A DNA stretch of 64,000 nt from Catellatospora tritici (lineage in GTDB: Bacteria > Actinomycetota > Actinomycetes > Mycobacteriales > Micromonosporaceae), in NCBI RefSeq assembly GCF_019083965.1, contig NZ_JAHRCY010000012.1, positions 186,001 to 250,000 on the forward strand, given 5' to 3'. The notes under the pieces were generated by a model. That model was not told where the DNA came from and ran no database searches. It saw nothing but the letters and a program-made list of their open reading frames with translations. The translations under genes and the position numbers were made by a program. Positions 15,616-24,108 of this stretch are shown here, piece after piece. How positions within the stretch are numbered: position 1 is the stretch's first letter; each line of letters opens with the position of its first letter.

Positions 15616-17124
15616 TCAGGCCGTCACGTGCCCGGCGGTCCAGCAGGCGTTCTGGTTGTGGCAGTTCACCAGCGCGTCCAGCGCCGTGTGCAGGGCCGCG
15701 AGGCGGGCCGCGGTGAGCGTGCCCGCGATGTTGTTCAGCTGGTACGGGTCAGCCACCCGGTCGTAGTACTCCCGCTCGCCGTTGGAGTACTCGACGTAGG
15801 TGTAGGTCGCCGTCCGCAGCGCGGAGTAGGTGGTCGGGTTGCCCGCCCGTGCCAACTGCGCGTCGGGGTCGTCGGCAGCCGTGTTCGGGCCGTGGTGTTC
15901 GATCAGCGACGCGGTGCGCCAGCCCGTGGCCGGTTCGCCGTTGAGCAGTGGCAGCAGGCTGCGGCCGTTGATGTTCGGGTCGACAGCGGCCAAGCCGATG
16001 CGCTGGAACGTCGGCGCCAGGTCGATGTTCTGCACGATCTCGGGCCGGGTGCTGCCTGGAGCGACACCGGGGCCGATGACGACCAGCGGCACCCGGATGT
16101 CGGTGTCGAACGCCGTCATCTTGCCCTGGGTGAGCCGGTACTCGCCCATGTGGAAACCGTTGTCGGAGGTGAACACCAGGTAGGTGTTGTCGGCGACACC
16201 GCTGGCGGTCAACTGCGTGCGCAGGTCGCGGATGAGCCGGTCGACGGCCTGCACGGCCTGGGCTCGCTTGCGGAAGTTGGTGTCGATGTTCGTCTTCTCG
16301 GCGGTGGTCAGCGGCCCGTTGCCGGCCAGCCACGACGGCGCGTTGGCGGGCAGCTTGTTGAAGGCGGGGGTGCGCGGCGCGGTCAGCCCCGGGAAGTCGT
16401 TCAGGTCCTCGTCCGCCGGGGTGAACGGTCCGTGCGGGGCGAACGTCGCGATCTCCAGCAGGAACGGCTTGCCCGCCGCGACCGAGTCGCGGATGAACGC
16501 GCGGCCTTTGCCGGACACCACGTCGGTGAGGTAATCGGCGGGCGAGCTGCCGTAGTGGACGACGGTGTGGTTCTCGTTGAGGTCGTAGTCGTACTCCGGG
16601 TAGCCGTTGCCGGCCACGCGCCAGTCCGACCAGCCCGGTGGCACGTACGGCAAACTGCCGCCCTGGGTGTCGCCGGGCAGGTAGCCGTTGAGGTACTTGC
16701 CCATCATCGCGGTCGCGTAGCCCTGGCCCTGCAGCGCGGTGGCGAAGGTGCGGTTCTCGTTGCCCCGGCCCTTGAACACCGCGAACCCGCCGTCGGTGCC
16801 GCCGTTGGTGAACACGCCCGTGTCGTGTGGGAACTCGCCGGTGAAGATGGACGAGCGGGACGGGCAGCACAGCGAGTCGGTGACGGTGTAGTTGGTGAAC
16901 GTCACGCCGTCCTGCTGCAGCCGCTGGACCTGCGGCATGTACTGGACCAGGTTCCAGGCCAGGTCGTCGGTGAGCACGAGCACGATGTTGGGCGGGGCCG
17001 CGGCGGCCTGAGCGGCCTCACCGGGCTGGTCGGTGCCGGAGGCGGGGGTGGGGATCCAGGCGGCCAGTGCGGTCAGGCTCGTCACGGCCAGCCCGGCGAT
17101 CAGCCGACGTCGAAATCGATGCAT
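15616..17124 (-). CDS. Secreted sulfatase (formylglycine type)
   Basis: 502 residues. A signal peptide (HRFRRRLIAGLAVTSLTALAA) is followed by NIVLVLTDDLAWN, which supplies the metal-binding Asp pair at about 53-54. The activation motif is CCPSR at 86-90: Cys86 would be oxidised to formylglycine, with Pro88 and Arg90 completing CxPxR. Further landmarks are GKYLNGYLPG, FAPHGPFTP and VFTSDNGFHMGEYRLTQGK. The pattern fits N-acetylglucosamine-6-sulfatase and N-sulphoglucosamine sulphohydrolase relatives. It would release sulfate from esters outside the cell. It diverges from an Rrf2 gene and sits close to a complete sulfate importer, so sulfate scavenging is its likely role. Confidence 0.92.
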   Translation of the reverse strand: MHRFRRRLIAGLAVTSLTALAAWIPTPASGTDQPGEAAQAAAAPPNIVLVLTDDLAWNLVQYMPQVQRLQQDGVTFTNYTVTDSLCCPSRSSIFTGEFPHDTGVFTNGGTDGGFAVFKGRGNENRTFATALQGQGYATAMMGKYLNGYLPGDTQGGSLPYVPPGWSDWRVAGNGYPEYDYDLNENHTVVHYGSSPADYLTDVVSGKGRAFIRDSVAAGKPFLLEIATFAPHGPFTPADEDLNDFPGLTAPRTPAFNKLPANAPSWLAGNGPLTTAEKTNIDTNFRKRAQAVQAVDRLIRDLRTQLTASGVADNTYLVFTSDNGFHMGEYRLTQGKMTAFDTDIRVPLVVIGPGVAPGSTRPEIVQNIDLAPTFQRIGLAAVDPNINGRSLLPLLNGEPATGWRTASLIEHHGPNTAADDPDAQLARAGNPTTYSALRTATYTYVEYSNGEREYYDRVADPYQLNNIAGTLTAARLAALHTALDALVNCHNQNACWTAGHVTA

Positions 17125-17166
17125 GTCGAAGATGCTGATCGTCGGTTGTTAGCCGATCACGAAGAT

Positions 17167-17180
17167 ATTTCGGGCGAAAT
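17167..17180. promoter_or_regulatory. Palindrome upstream of the sulfatase
   Basis: ATTTCG (17167-17172) and CGAAAT (17175-17180) form perfect 6-bp arms around GG, 43 bp upstream of the sulfatase ATG, in a markedly AT-rich region. Possible operator. Confidence 0.45.
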
Positions 17181-17255
17181 GTTAATTACATTCCCCTGAC
17201 ATACGGCTCACGCCATTGCTCGCGCCTCAGTCAACCCATATAATCTATAGAAATA

Positions 17256-17272
17256 GTAGGAATACCTCCTAC
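17256..17272. promoter_or_regulatory. Inverted repeat upstream of the Rrf2 gene
   Basis: GTAGGA (17256-17261) and TCCTAC (17267-17272) are perfect arms around ATACC, 26 bp before the Rrf2 start. The position suits autoregulation by the Rrf2 protein and possibly control of the divergent sulfatase; binding is inferred. Confidence 0.5.
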
Positions 17273-17297
17273 CGTCCGAACAGGAATGTGCGGGGCA

Positions 17298-17714
17298 GTG
17301 CATATCACGGCCAGACACGACTACGCGGTGCAGGCGATGCTGGCCATCGCCGATGCCGGCGGCGTGCACGTGACCACCGGCGAACTCGCGGCCCGGCAGA
17401 ACATCCCGGCCACCTACCTGGCCCCGCTGCTGTATGACCTGCGCCGGGCCGAACTCCTCATCAGTCGGGCGGGCAACGACGGCGGTTACACCTTGGCCCG
17501 GTCGGCGGAGCGGATCTCCGTCGGCGACGTCATGCGCGCGGTCAGCGGCGAGCTGAGCAGCATCCGCGGCCGCCCGGCGAACTCGATCACCTATGTGGGG
17601 GCGGCTCAGGCGCTGCCGCGGTTCTGGCGGTCGCTGCACTCGGCGACCGGCCGCATGCTGGACGGCACGACCCTGCGCGACCTGCTCGAACGGCTCACCG
17701 AAACGGGCGGCTGA
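17298..17714 (+). CDS. Rrf2-family transcriptional regulator
   Basis: 138 residues. The N-terminus (HITARHDYAVQAMLAIAD) and the winged helix (TTGELAARQNIPATYLAPLLYDLRRAELL, GNDGGYTLAR, ISVGDVMRAV) are typical Rrf2. The GTG at 17298 gives the family's normal N-terminus; an ATG at 17286 would add four residues. The cysteine triplet that binds an Fe-S cluster in IscR-type members is absent: the region after SGELSSIRG contains no Cys. It therefore resembles CymR-like members that control sulfur metabolism. It sits between the sulfatase and the sulfate importer, which supports a role as sulfur regulator. Confidence 0.88.
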   Translation: MHITARHDYAVQAMLAIADAGGVHVTTGELAARQNIPATYLAPLLYDLRRAELLISRAGNDGGYTLARSAERISVGDVMRAVSGELSSIRGRPANSITYVGAAQALPRFWRSLHSATGRMLDGTTLRDLLERLTETGG

Positions 17715-17723
17715 CGCTGGTCG

Positions 17724-17748
17724 GCGGGCCGCGATGAAAGCGGCCCGC
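17724..17748. terminator. Bidirectional hairpin between Rrf2 and cysA
   Basis: GCGGGCCGC (17724-17732) pairs perfectly with GCGGCCCGC (17740-17748) around GATGAAA. It lies between two convergent genes, so it may stop transcription both ways. Confidence 0.65.
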
Positions 17749-17812
17749 GGGTTCGTCGGTGGGCGACTCCAACGTCCACCGCCGGCCCGCGGGCCTGTGC
17801 CTTACGCGCGAC

Positions 17813-18796
17813 TCAGACCGCGCCGACCGCCTGTGACCGGTGCTGGACCGCGCCGACCTCGGGGGCGACCCGCACCTGGACCTCGGACCCGACCTGCAGG
17901 TCCAGCGCCAGGAACTCGTTTCGGGTCAGGGTCACCGTGACATCCTGCTCCCCCACCGCCACCTCCACCCGGATCTCGAAGCCGATCCGGGTGATCCGCT
18001 TGACCCGGCCGGAGACCGCGCCGGGGTCGGTGCTGTCGGTGAGCAGCTGCAGGTCGTGCGGGCGTACCAGGCGGTCGCCGAGTTCGGTGACCGGACCGAG
18101 GAAGCGCATGACGAAATCGTTGGCCGGGCGGTCGTAGAGCTCGTCGGGCGAGCCGACCTGCTCCACGCGGCCCTCGTTGATCACGACGATCTCGTCGGCG
18201 ACCTCGAGCGCCTCCTCCTGGTCGTGCGTGACGAAGACCGTGGTGACGTGGACCTCGTCGTGCAGGCGGCGCAGCCAGTCACGCAGCTCCTTGCGCACCT
18301 TGGCGTCCAGGGCACCGAACGGCTCGTCGAGCAGCAGCACGCTGGGCTGCACCGCCAGCGCTCGGGCCAGGGCCATGCGCTGGCGCTGGCCGCCGGACAG
18401 CTGCGCGGGCAGCCGATCGGCGAACTGCGACAGGTGGACCAGCTTCAGCAGCTCCTCGACCCGCTCGCGAATCTCGGGCTTGGGCTTCTTGCGGATCTCC
18501 AGGCCGAACGCGACGTTACGTGCCACCGAGAGGTGCTTGAACGCGGCGTAGTGCTGGAACACGAAACCGACGTTGCGCTTCTGCGGTGACAGCCGGGTCG
18601 CGTCCACGCCCTCGATCTCGACCCGACCGGTGTCGGCCGTCTCGAGGCCCGCGATGATCCGCAGCAGCGTCGACTTGCCGCCGCCGGAGGGCCCCAGCAG
18701 GGCGGTGAGCCCGCCGGAGGGGATGCTTACGGAGACGTCGTCGAGGGCGACGAAGTCCCCGAAACGCTTGGAAACTCCTGTGATCTCGATGCTCAA
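17813..18796 (-). CDS. cysA: Sulfate/thiosulfate ABC transporter ATP-binding protein
   Basis: 327 residues. Walker A is GPSGGGKST at 35-43, the Q-loop is FQHYAAFKH, the signature is LSGGQRQRMALARAL, Walker B is LLLDEPFGALD, and the switch His lies in VFVTHDQEEALEVADEI. After about residue 235 comes a TOBE-like regulatory domain. It energises import through CysT and CysW. The start is a TTG at 18796 overlapping the cysW stop (TTGA). It is the last gene of the sbp-cysT-cysW-cysA operon. Confidence 0.95.
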   Translation of the reverse strand: MSIEITGVSKRFGDFVALDDVSVSIPSGGLTALLGPSGGGKSTLLRIIAGLETADTGRVEIEGVDATRLSPQKRNVGFVFQHYAAFKHLSVARNVAFGLEIRKKPKPEIRERVEELLKLVHLSQFADRLPAQLSGGQRQRMALARALAVQPSVLLLDEPFGALDAKVRKELRDWLRRLHDEVHVTTVFVTHDQEEALEVADEIVVINEGRVEQVGSPDELYDRPANDFVMRFLGPVTELGDRLVRPHDLQLLTDSTDPGAVSGRVKRITRIGFEIRVEVAVGEQDVTVTLTRNEFLALDLQVGSEVQVRVAPEVGAVQHRSQAVGAV

Positions 18797-19626
18797 CGGT
18801 CTTCCTTAGGGCGGAGGGCGGAGACGACGATGATGCAGGCCACCGCCACGAGGGCGAGCAGGAAGGCGGTGGCGTACGCGCCGGGCTTGTCGAAGTTGAG
18901 GTACTTCTCCTCCACGACCAGCGTGGCGGTACGGGTGTCGCCGAGCACGTTGCCGGAGACGACCTTCACCGCGCCGAACTCACCCAGCGACCGGGCGAGG
19001 CTCAGCACGACGCCGTAGATGACACCCCACTTGATGGACGGCAGGGTGATGCGCAGGAACGTCTGCACGGCGTTGGCACCGAGGCTGCGCGCGGCCTGCT
19101 CCTGCTCCTCGCCGACCTCCTCGAGGACGGGCACGACCTCGCGGATGACCAGTGGCAGCGCCACGAACACCGTGGCCAGCACGATGCCCGGGGTGGCGAA
19201 GATGACCTGGAAACCGGCGTCCTCCAGGGTCGTCCCGAACCAGCCGGTGCGCCCGTTGTAGACGAGCATCAGCGACAGGCCGACCACGATCGGGGAGACC
19301 GACAGCGGCAGGTCCAGCAGTGGGCTGAGCCAGCGCTTGCCCGGCAGGGCGTAGCGGACCAGCAGGATGGAGATGCCCACGCCGAACACCGTGTTGATCA
19401 CCACGGCGATGAGCGCGACCTGCACGGTCAGGGTCAGCGCGTGGATGATGTCCGGATCTTCCAGCAGGCTGGTCAGGTTCTCCGTGCCGTCGGCGAAGGT
19501 GTTCTTGCCGACCAGGTACACCGGCCACGCCACCAGGAAGAACAGGTACACGATGACGAGCAGGCGGATGAGGTAGCCGACCGGGCCGCGGCGGGTCCGG
19601 GGGCGGTGGTGGGACAGTTCAGCCAC
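18793..19626 (-). CDS. cysW: Sulfate ABC transporter permease CysW
   Basis: 277 residues with about six transmembrane helices. The ABC coupling motif (EAA loop) reads EQAARSLGANAVQTFLRITLPSIKWGVIYG. YLIRLLVIVYLFFLVAWPVYLV is the first helix, and the CysW-typical FADGTENLTSLLEDPDIIHALTLT follows. The GTG start overlaps the cysT end by 8 bp and its own end overlaps cysA by 4 bp, so it is the third gene of a tightly coupled operon. Confidence 0.95.
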   Translation of the reverse strand: MAELSHHRPRTRRGPVGYLIRLLVIVYLFFLVAWPVYLVGKNTFADGTENLTSLLEDPDIIHALTLTVQVALIAVVINTVFGVGISILLVRYALPGKRWLSPLLDLPLSVSPIVVGLSLMLVYNGRTGWFGTTLEDAGFQVIFATPGIVLATVFVALPLVIREVVPVLEEVGEEQEQAARSLGANAVQTFLRITLPSIKWGVIYGVVLSLARSLGEFGAVKVVSGNVLGDTRTATLVVEEKYLNFDKPGAYATAFLLALVAVACIIVVSALRPKEDR

Positions 19627-20467
19627 GGCGCACCAGCCTCCGCTGCAGGGTGTCGACGACGACCAGCACGATGAACGAGATCACCAGCAGGATCGTGGCG
19701 ACCGCCGCGGCGCTGTCGAGATTGTCGTTCTCGATGCTGCTGAGGATGCGCACCGAGGTGACCTCGGTCTTCATCGGCAGGTTGCCCGACAGCAGCACCA
19801 GGGAGCCGTACTCGCTGACCCCTCGGGCGAACGACAGCGCGGCGCCCGCCGCGATGGCGGGCGTCAGGCTGGGCAGGATGATCCGCCGGAACACGGTGAA
19901 CCGGCTCGCCCCCAGCGACATCGCCGCCTCCTCGACGTCGCGATCCAGTTCGGCCAGCACGGGCTGGACCGTGCGGACGACGAACGGGAGCGTGACGAAC
20001 AGGAACGCCAGGAAGACGGCGGTGCGGGTGTTGGCGATGTTGACGCCGAGCGGGCTGTTCGGGCCGTACAGCGACAGCAGCACCAGACCCGCGACGATGG
20101 TCGGCAGGGCGAACGGGATGTCGATCAGGACCTCCAGCACGCGCTTGCCGAAGAACCGGTCGCGGACCAGCACCCAGGCGATCAGGGTGCCCATGACGAC
20201 GTTGACCACCGTGACCGCGAACGCGGTGCCGACGGTCAACTCGACGGCGGCCAGGGTCTGCTCGTTGGTGATCGCGTCCCAGAAACCGCTCCAGCCGCCG
20301 GTCGTCGCGGTGACGACGACGGCGGCCAGCGGGATGAGCACGAGCAGGCTGAACCACATCATGGTGACGCCGAAGCCGACCCCGGAGACCCAGGTCAGGG
20401 GGCGTCCATGCCGGATCGGCCGGCGGGAGACCGCCGGCCGATCCGTGGTGAGGGCCGTCGCCGTCAC
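19619..20467 (-). CDS. cysT: Sulfate ABC transporter permease CysT
   Basis: 282 residues with about six transmembrane helices. The coupling loop reads EEAAMSLGASRFTVFRRIILPSLTPAIAAG, and FALPTIVAGLVLLSLYGPNSPLG is characteristic of CysT/CysU. The GTG start overlaps the stop of the substrate-binding gene (GTGA at 20464-20467). It pairs with CysW to form the membrane channel. Confidence 0.95.
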   Translation of the reverse strand: MTATALTTDRPAVSRRPIRHGRPLTWVSGVGFGVTMMWFSLLVLIPLAAVVVTATTGGWSGFWDAITNEQTLAAVELTVGTAFAVTVVNVVMGTLIAWVLVRDRFFGKRVLEVLIDIPFALPTIVAGLVLLSLYGPNSPLGVNIANTRTAVFLAFLFVTLPFVVRTVQPVLAELDRDVEEAAMSLGASRFTVFRRIILPSLTPAIAAGAALSFARGVSEYGSLVLLSGNLPMKTEVTSVRILSSIENDNLDSAAAVATILLVISFIVLVVVDTLQRRLVRRG

Positions 20468-21495
20468 TTGGCCTTGCCCGAGGCCGCGATGATCTTGACG
20501 ATGAGGCCTTCCTTCTCGTCGAAGAACTTCTTCGACAGCGCCGACCAGCTCTCGAAGTCCTTGCTGACGGTGAGCAGCTTCGCCGGGGTCGGGAACGGGT
20601 TGGCCGGGTCCTTGACGCCCTGGATGCCGCTGGTGTCGACGCCCTCGATGATCGGGCGGAAGCCCTTGAGCGCGAACTGGCGCTGGCCGTCCTTGCTGAG
20701 CACGTAGCTCAGCCAGTCCTTCGCCTTCGGGTCGGCGTTCTTGAGGATCGCGCCCGGGTTCTCGATCAGGATCGTGGTGGCCGGGACGACCCAGTCGAAC
20801 TTCTCCCCCGCCTGGGTGGCCAGGACGACCTCGTTCTCGTAGGCCAGCAGCACATCACCGGTGCCGCCCAGGAAGGCGGTGGTGGCGTCGCGGCCGCTGC
20901 CGGGCAGCGACACGACGTTGGCGAACAGCTTGGTCAGGAACTCGGTGGCCTGGGCGTCGGTGCCGCCGTTGGCGGTGACGTGGCCCCACGCGGCCAGCGC
21001 GTTCCATCGGGCCGAGCCCGAGGAGGCCGGGTTCGGGGTGACGATGCCGATGCCCGGCTTGATCAGGTCGTCCCAGCCCTGGATGTTCTTCGGGTTGCCC
21101 GGACGCACCGCGAGCACCACGATCGAGGAGGACACGATGCCCTTGTTCGGGCCAGCGTTCCAGTCCTTCTCCACCAGACCGGCGTCGACCAGGCGGGTGA
21201 CGTCGCTGGAGACCGAGAAGTGGACGTAGTCGGCCTTCAGCCCGTTGACGACGGCGCGGCTCTGGTCGCCGGAGGCGCCGTAGGAGGTCTGGAACTTGAC
21301 GCCCTTGCCCGCGTCGGTCTTGTTCCACGCCGCGGCGATCGCCTTGTTGGCCTGCTCAGGAACCGCGAAACCGACGATGTGCAGGGTGGTGTCGGACGCC
21401 GGAGTGCCGGTGTTGTCGTCCTTGCCACCGCACGCCGACAGCGCCATGACGGCGGCGACGGCGAGTGCGGCGGTTGCTCTGATCCGGTTCTTCAT
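20464..21495 (-). CDS. sbp: Sulfate-binding lipoprotein
   Basis: 343 residues. A lipoprotein signal peptide ends in LSACGG, so the mature protein is anchored through Cys22. Motifs of the sulfate-binding family include FQTSYGASGDQSRAVVNGLKAD, VLAVRPGNPKNIQGWDDLIKPG, VTPNPASSGSARWNALAAWG and LLAYENEVVLA. The Ser/Gly-rich GASGDQSRAV and PASSGSARW segments form the anion-binding loops in this family. It captures sulfate outside the membrane and hands it to CysTW. First gene of the operon; the promoter must lie in 21496-21873. Confidence 0.95.
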   Translation of the reverse strand: MKNRIRATAALAVAAVMALSACGGKDDNTGTPASDTTLHIVGFAVPEQANKAIAAAWNKTDAGKGVKFQTSYGASGDQSRAVVNGLKADYVHFSVSSDVTRLVDAGLVEKDWNAGPNKGIVSSSIVVLAVRPGNPKNIQGWDDLIKPGIGIVTPNPASSGSARWNALAAWGHVTANGGTDAQATEFLTKLFANVVSLPGSGRDATTAFLGGTGDVLLAYENEVVLATQAGEKFDWVVPATTILIENPGAILKNADPKAKDWLSYVLSKDGQRQFALKGFRPIIEGVDTSGIQGVKDPANPFPTPAKLLTVSKDFESWSALSKKFFDEKEGLIVKIIAASGKAK

Positions 21496-21873
21496 GCGGA
21501 ACCTGTCCTCCTCGGGGCGCGCGGAAGCGCACCGATCCTCGCCGGGTCACCGGCGCGGTCGGTTTATCTGCAATGAATGGGGTGCAGCTGACTAGGTACA
21601 GATGGTCGACCGAGGTACCTCACGCAGCGCCGATGCCGCGATCCGAACGCGACCGCCGGATGGCGGCGCGGTCCGGCTCGACCACGACATGAATATCCCA
21701 CTAAACCGCTAGGGTTTCAAGACTTTGGCTCGGCGCTCAGTCGAGATCATCCTTGCTTTCCGATATGCCCCCGAATGCGCGACCGAACGGAGGATCCGCT
21801 CCTCGCCGAAGAGCCGACCGAGGCGGCCCGGGGCGAGATGATGGATTACGTCCACTCACCCAGGGAGTGACCC
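21496..21873. other. 378-bp region between sbp and the DUF899 gene
   Basis: Divergent promoter region. It contains the short palindrome GAGGTACCTC near 21614, a CTAGGTAC motif near 21590, and AAACC-GCTAG-GGTTT arms at 21703-21717. Their link to sulfur regulation is untested; none matches the GTAGGA/TCCTAC repeat of the Rrf2 gene. No gene of convincing quality is present. Confidence 0.5.
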
Positions 21874-22554
21874 ATGCGGCAGGCCGACAGCGTCAGGGAG
21901 ACGACCGAGCCGGTCAACGCGCGCGAACAGTTGCGGCTGGCCGAGATCGAGCTGATGCGCCACCGGGAACAAGTGGCGCTGATGCGACGGCAGTTGCCAC
22001 CGGGACCGGTGGTACGCGACTACGAGTTCCTGGAGGGGCCCGCGGACCTGGGCGCGGGTGACGAACCGGTCACGACGGTGCGGCTGCGCGACCTGTTCAC
22101 CCGCCCCGGCCGTGACCTGGTCGTCTACCACTTCATGTTCGGCAAACGGCAGACCGAGCCGTGCCCGATGTGCACCATGTGGCTGGACGGGTTCAACGGG
22201 GTGGCCCGGCACGTCACGCAGAACGCGGACCTGGTCGTGGTGGCCGCCGCGGACCCGCCCACGCTGCGGGCGCACGCGCGGCACCGGGGCTGGACGAACC
22301 TGCGCCTGCTCAGCACGGGATCGAGCACCTTCAAGTACGACTTCGACAGCGAGGACGCCGACGGCAACCAGGACTCGACGGTGTCGGTGTTCACCCGCGA
22401 CGACCAGGGGACGATGCGCCACTTCTACTCGGCGCACCCGCGGATGGCCGAGGACATCGACCAGCGGGGCATCGACCTGCTCTGCCCGGTGTGGCACATC
22501 CTCGACCTGACCCGCCAGGGCCGCGGCGACTGGTTCGCGGCCCTGGACTACTAG
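21874..22554 (+). CDS. DUF899 thioredoxin-like family protein
   Basis: 226 residues. The core has LRDLFTRPGRDLVVYHFMFG, then CPMCTMWLDGFNG, a CxxC-containing segment at the thioredoxin active-site position, then NADLVVVAAADPPTLRAHARHRGW and a C-terminal PVWHILDLT. DUF899 proteins have a thioredoxin-like fold without an established reaction. No signal peptide is present, so it is cytoplasmic. An ATG at 21874 follows GGGAG. It faces away from the sulfate operon. Confidence 0.88.
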   Translation: MRQADSVRETTEPVNAREQLRLAEIELMRHREQVALMRRQLPPGPVVRDYEFLEGPADLGAGDEPVTTVRLRDLFTRPGRDLVVYHFMFGKRQTEPCPMCTMWLDGFNGVARHVTQNADLVVVAAADPPTLRAHARHRGWTNLRLLSTGSSTFKYDFDSEDADGNQDSTVSVFTRDDQGTMRHFYSAHPRMAEDIDQRGIDLLCPVWHILDLTRQGRGDWFAALDY

Positions 22555-22598
22555 GCGTCGTTTGGGTCTTGGTCGTCAGGAACGAGCGGGTCTTGTCG

Positions 22599-22928
22599 TC
22601 AGAAACGTGTCTCGGCCTCGAGGTCCAGGGCGAGCCAGAGATCGCGCGCGGTCTCGAACGACCGGTCCGGCTCCAGCGTGCCCAACTGCTCCAGGACGGG
22701 CTCGGGCGCGTCCTGGTCGGCGGCGTACTGGGCCAGGCGCCGACCGTCGGCCGGGAAGCCCGCGAGCGAGACGTACTGGCCGATCAGTGCCCGCAGCTCG
22801 CGCCGGTCGGGATCCCGCTCGTCGTCGCCGACCACGGCGTTGCGGCCGGGGGCGTCCCAGGTGCGCGGATCGAGTTCGTCGTGTTCACGTGTGCGCTGAC
22901 CAGCGCCGTAATCCGGTGTCTGAGTCAT
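22599..22928 (-). CDS. DUF2795-like small protein
   Basis: 109 residues from ATG 22928; the frame opens further upstream to 22985 but without support. The C-terminal 60 residues (ELRALIGQYV, FPADGRRLAQYAADQDAPEPVLEQLGTLEPDRSFETARDLWLAL) match the helical DUF2795 pattern, in which a small helical domain ends with the Leu-x-x-Leu-Pro-like turn. The N-terminal part is polar and probably disordered. Function unknown. It diverges from the PHP gene. Confidence 0.65.
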   Translation of the reverse strand: MTQTPDYGAGQRTREHDELDPRTWDAPGRNAVVGDDERDPDRRELRALIGQYVSLAGFPADGRRLAQYAADQDAPEPVLEQLGTLEPDRSFETARDLWLALDLEAETRF

Positions 22929-23046
22929 AGCTCGTAGGGTTCCCACCCCACCCCCGAATAAACCGATTCGCCACGTCTGTCCCACGGTAGCGGCGATCGG
23001 ATTGTCCTCGCCAACGGCCGGGTAACCGGTCGGCGGGAGGTGTGCG

Positions 23047-24099
23047 GTGGCAGCGAACGAGGGCGGCGAACGTGCGGCGGCGTGCCTGTGGGCCGTCGCC
23101 GACGAGCTGGAGCGGCTGGGCCGGGCCGGTTATCGGGTGGCCGCGTTCCATCGGGCCGCGGCCACGGTGCGGGAGCTGACCGACGCGCAGCTCGCCGCCC
23201 GCGTTGCCGCGGACACCCTGATCGAGCTGCCGGGACTCGGGCCGGTGACGGCCGGGGTCGTCGCCGAGGCGTTGGCGGGCGGCGTGCCCGGATACCTGGT
23301 CAAGCTGCGCGAGCAGGAGGTGCCCCTCGAACCGGCCGCCCGGGGGCTGCTGGAGCGGCTGCGCGGCGACTGCCACACCCACTCCGACTGGAGCGACGGC
23401 AACGCGAGCATCGAGGCCATGGCCGCCGCAGGACGGGCGCTGGGCCGGGAGTATCAGGTGCTCACCGACCACTCGCCCCGGCTGACGATCGCCCACGGGC
23501 TGAGCCCGCAGCGGCTGGCGCGGCAGCTCGGGGTGGTCGCCGCGTACAACGTCGAGCAGGGTGACGGGTTCCGACTGCTCAGCGGGATCGAGGTGGACAT
23601 CCTCACCGACGGCAGCCTGGACCAGGCCCCCGAGTTGCTGGACCGGCTCGACGTGGTGGTCGCCAGCGTGCACAGCCACCTGCGCGCACCCGCCGAGGTG
23701 CTGACCCCGCGCATGCTCGCCGCGATCGCCGACCCGCACACCGACATCCTCGGCCACTGCACCGGGCGGGTCGTGCGCCGCGACAGCGGCCGGACCACGG
23801 TCAAGACGAGGCCGGAGAGCACCTTCGACGCCGCCGCCGTGTTCGAGGCCTGTGCCCGTCACGGCGTCGCCGTGGAGATCAACTCGCGGCCGGACCGGCT
23901 CGACCCGCCCGAGCCCCTGCTACGGCTGGCCGCCGAGACCGGATGCCTGTTCGCCATCGACTCCGACGCGCACTACCCGGTCCAGCTCGACTGGCTCACC
24001 TTCGGCTGCCAGCGGGCGGCCAGGTGCGGCATCACCGCCGAGCGGATCGTCAACACCTGGCCCGTGGCCACGCTGTTGGCCTGGAGCCGGGGCAGCTGA
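23047..24099 (+). CDS. PolX-like PHP-domain phosphoesterase with N-terminal HhH region
   Basis: 350 residues from a GTG with GGGAGG upstream. Residues 1-85 resemble the helix-hairpin-helix front of family X polymerases (YRVAAFHRAAATVREL, LIELPGLGPVTAGVVAEAL). From about 108 comes a PHP domain with metal ligands in order: GDCHTHSDWSDG, LTDHS, SGIEVDIL, ASVHSH, ILGHCTGR and AIDSDAHYP. The nucleotidyltransferase palm of full-length PolX, with its Asp triad, is absent. The protein is therefore probably a metal-dependent phosphoesterase that keeps DNA-binding HhH motifs. Its natural substrate is unknown. Confidence 0.88.
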   Translation: MAANEGGERAAACLWAVADELERLGRAGYRVAAFHRAAATVRELTDAQLAARVAADTLIELPGLGPVTAGVVAEALAGGVPGYLVKLREQEVPLEPAARGLLERLRGDCHTHSDWSDGNASIEAMAAAGRALGREYQVLTDHSPRLTIAHGLSPQRLARQLGVVAAYNVEQGDGFRLLSGIEVDILTDGSLDQAPELLDRLDVVVASVHSHLRAPAEVLTPRMLAAIADPHTDILGHCTGRVVRRDSGRTTVKTRPESTFDAAAVFEACARHGVAVEINSRPDRLDPPEPLLRLAAETGCLFAIDSDAHYPVQLDWLTFGCQRAARCGITAERIVNTWPVATLLAWSRGS

Positions 24100-24108
24100 C
24101 TGGAGCGG

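Noticed and set aside
15355..17199. A 614-codon open frame antisense to the sulfatase gene
   Set aside because: Its Val/Gly/Arg-rich composition follows from antisense reading of GC-rich codons. It has no recognisable domain, while the opposite strand encodes an intact sulfatase with signal peptide and active site.
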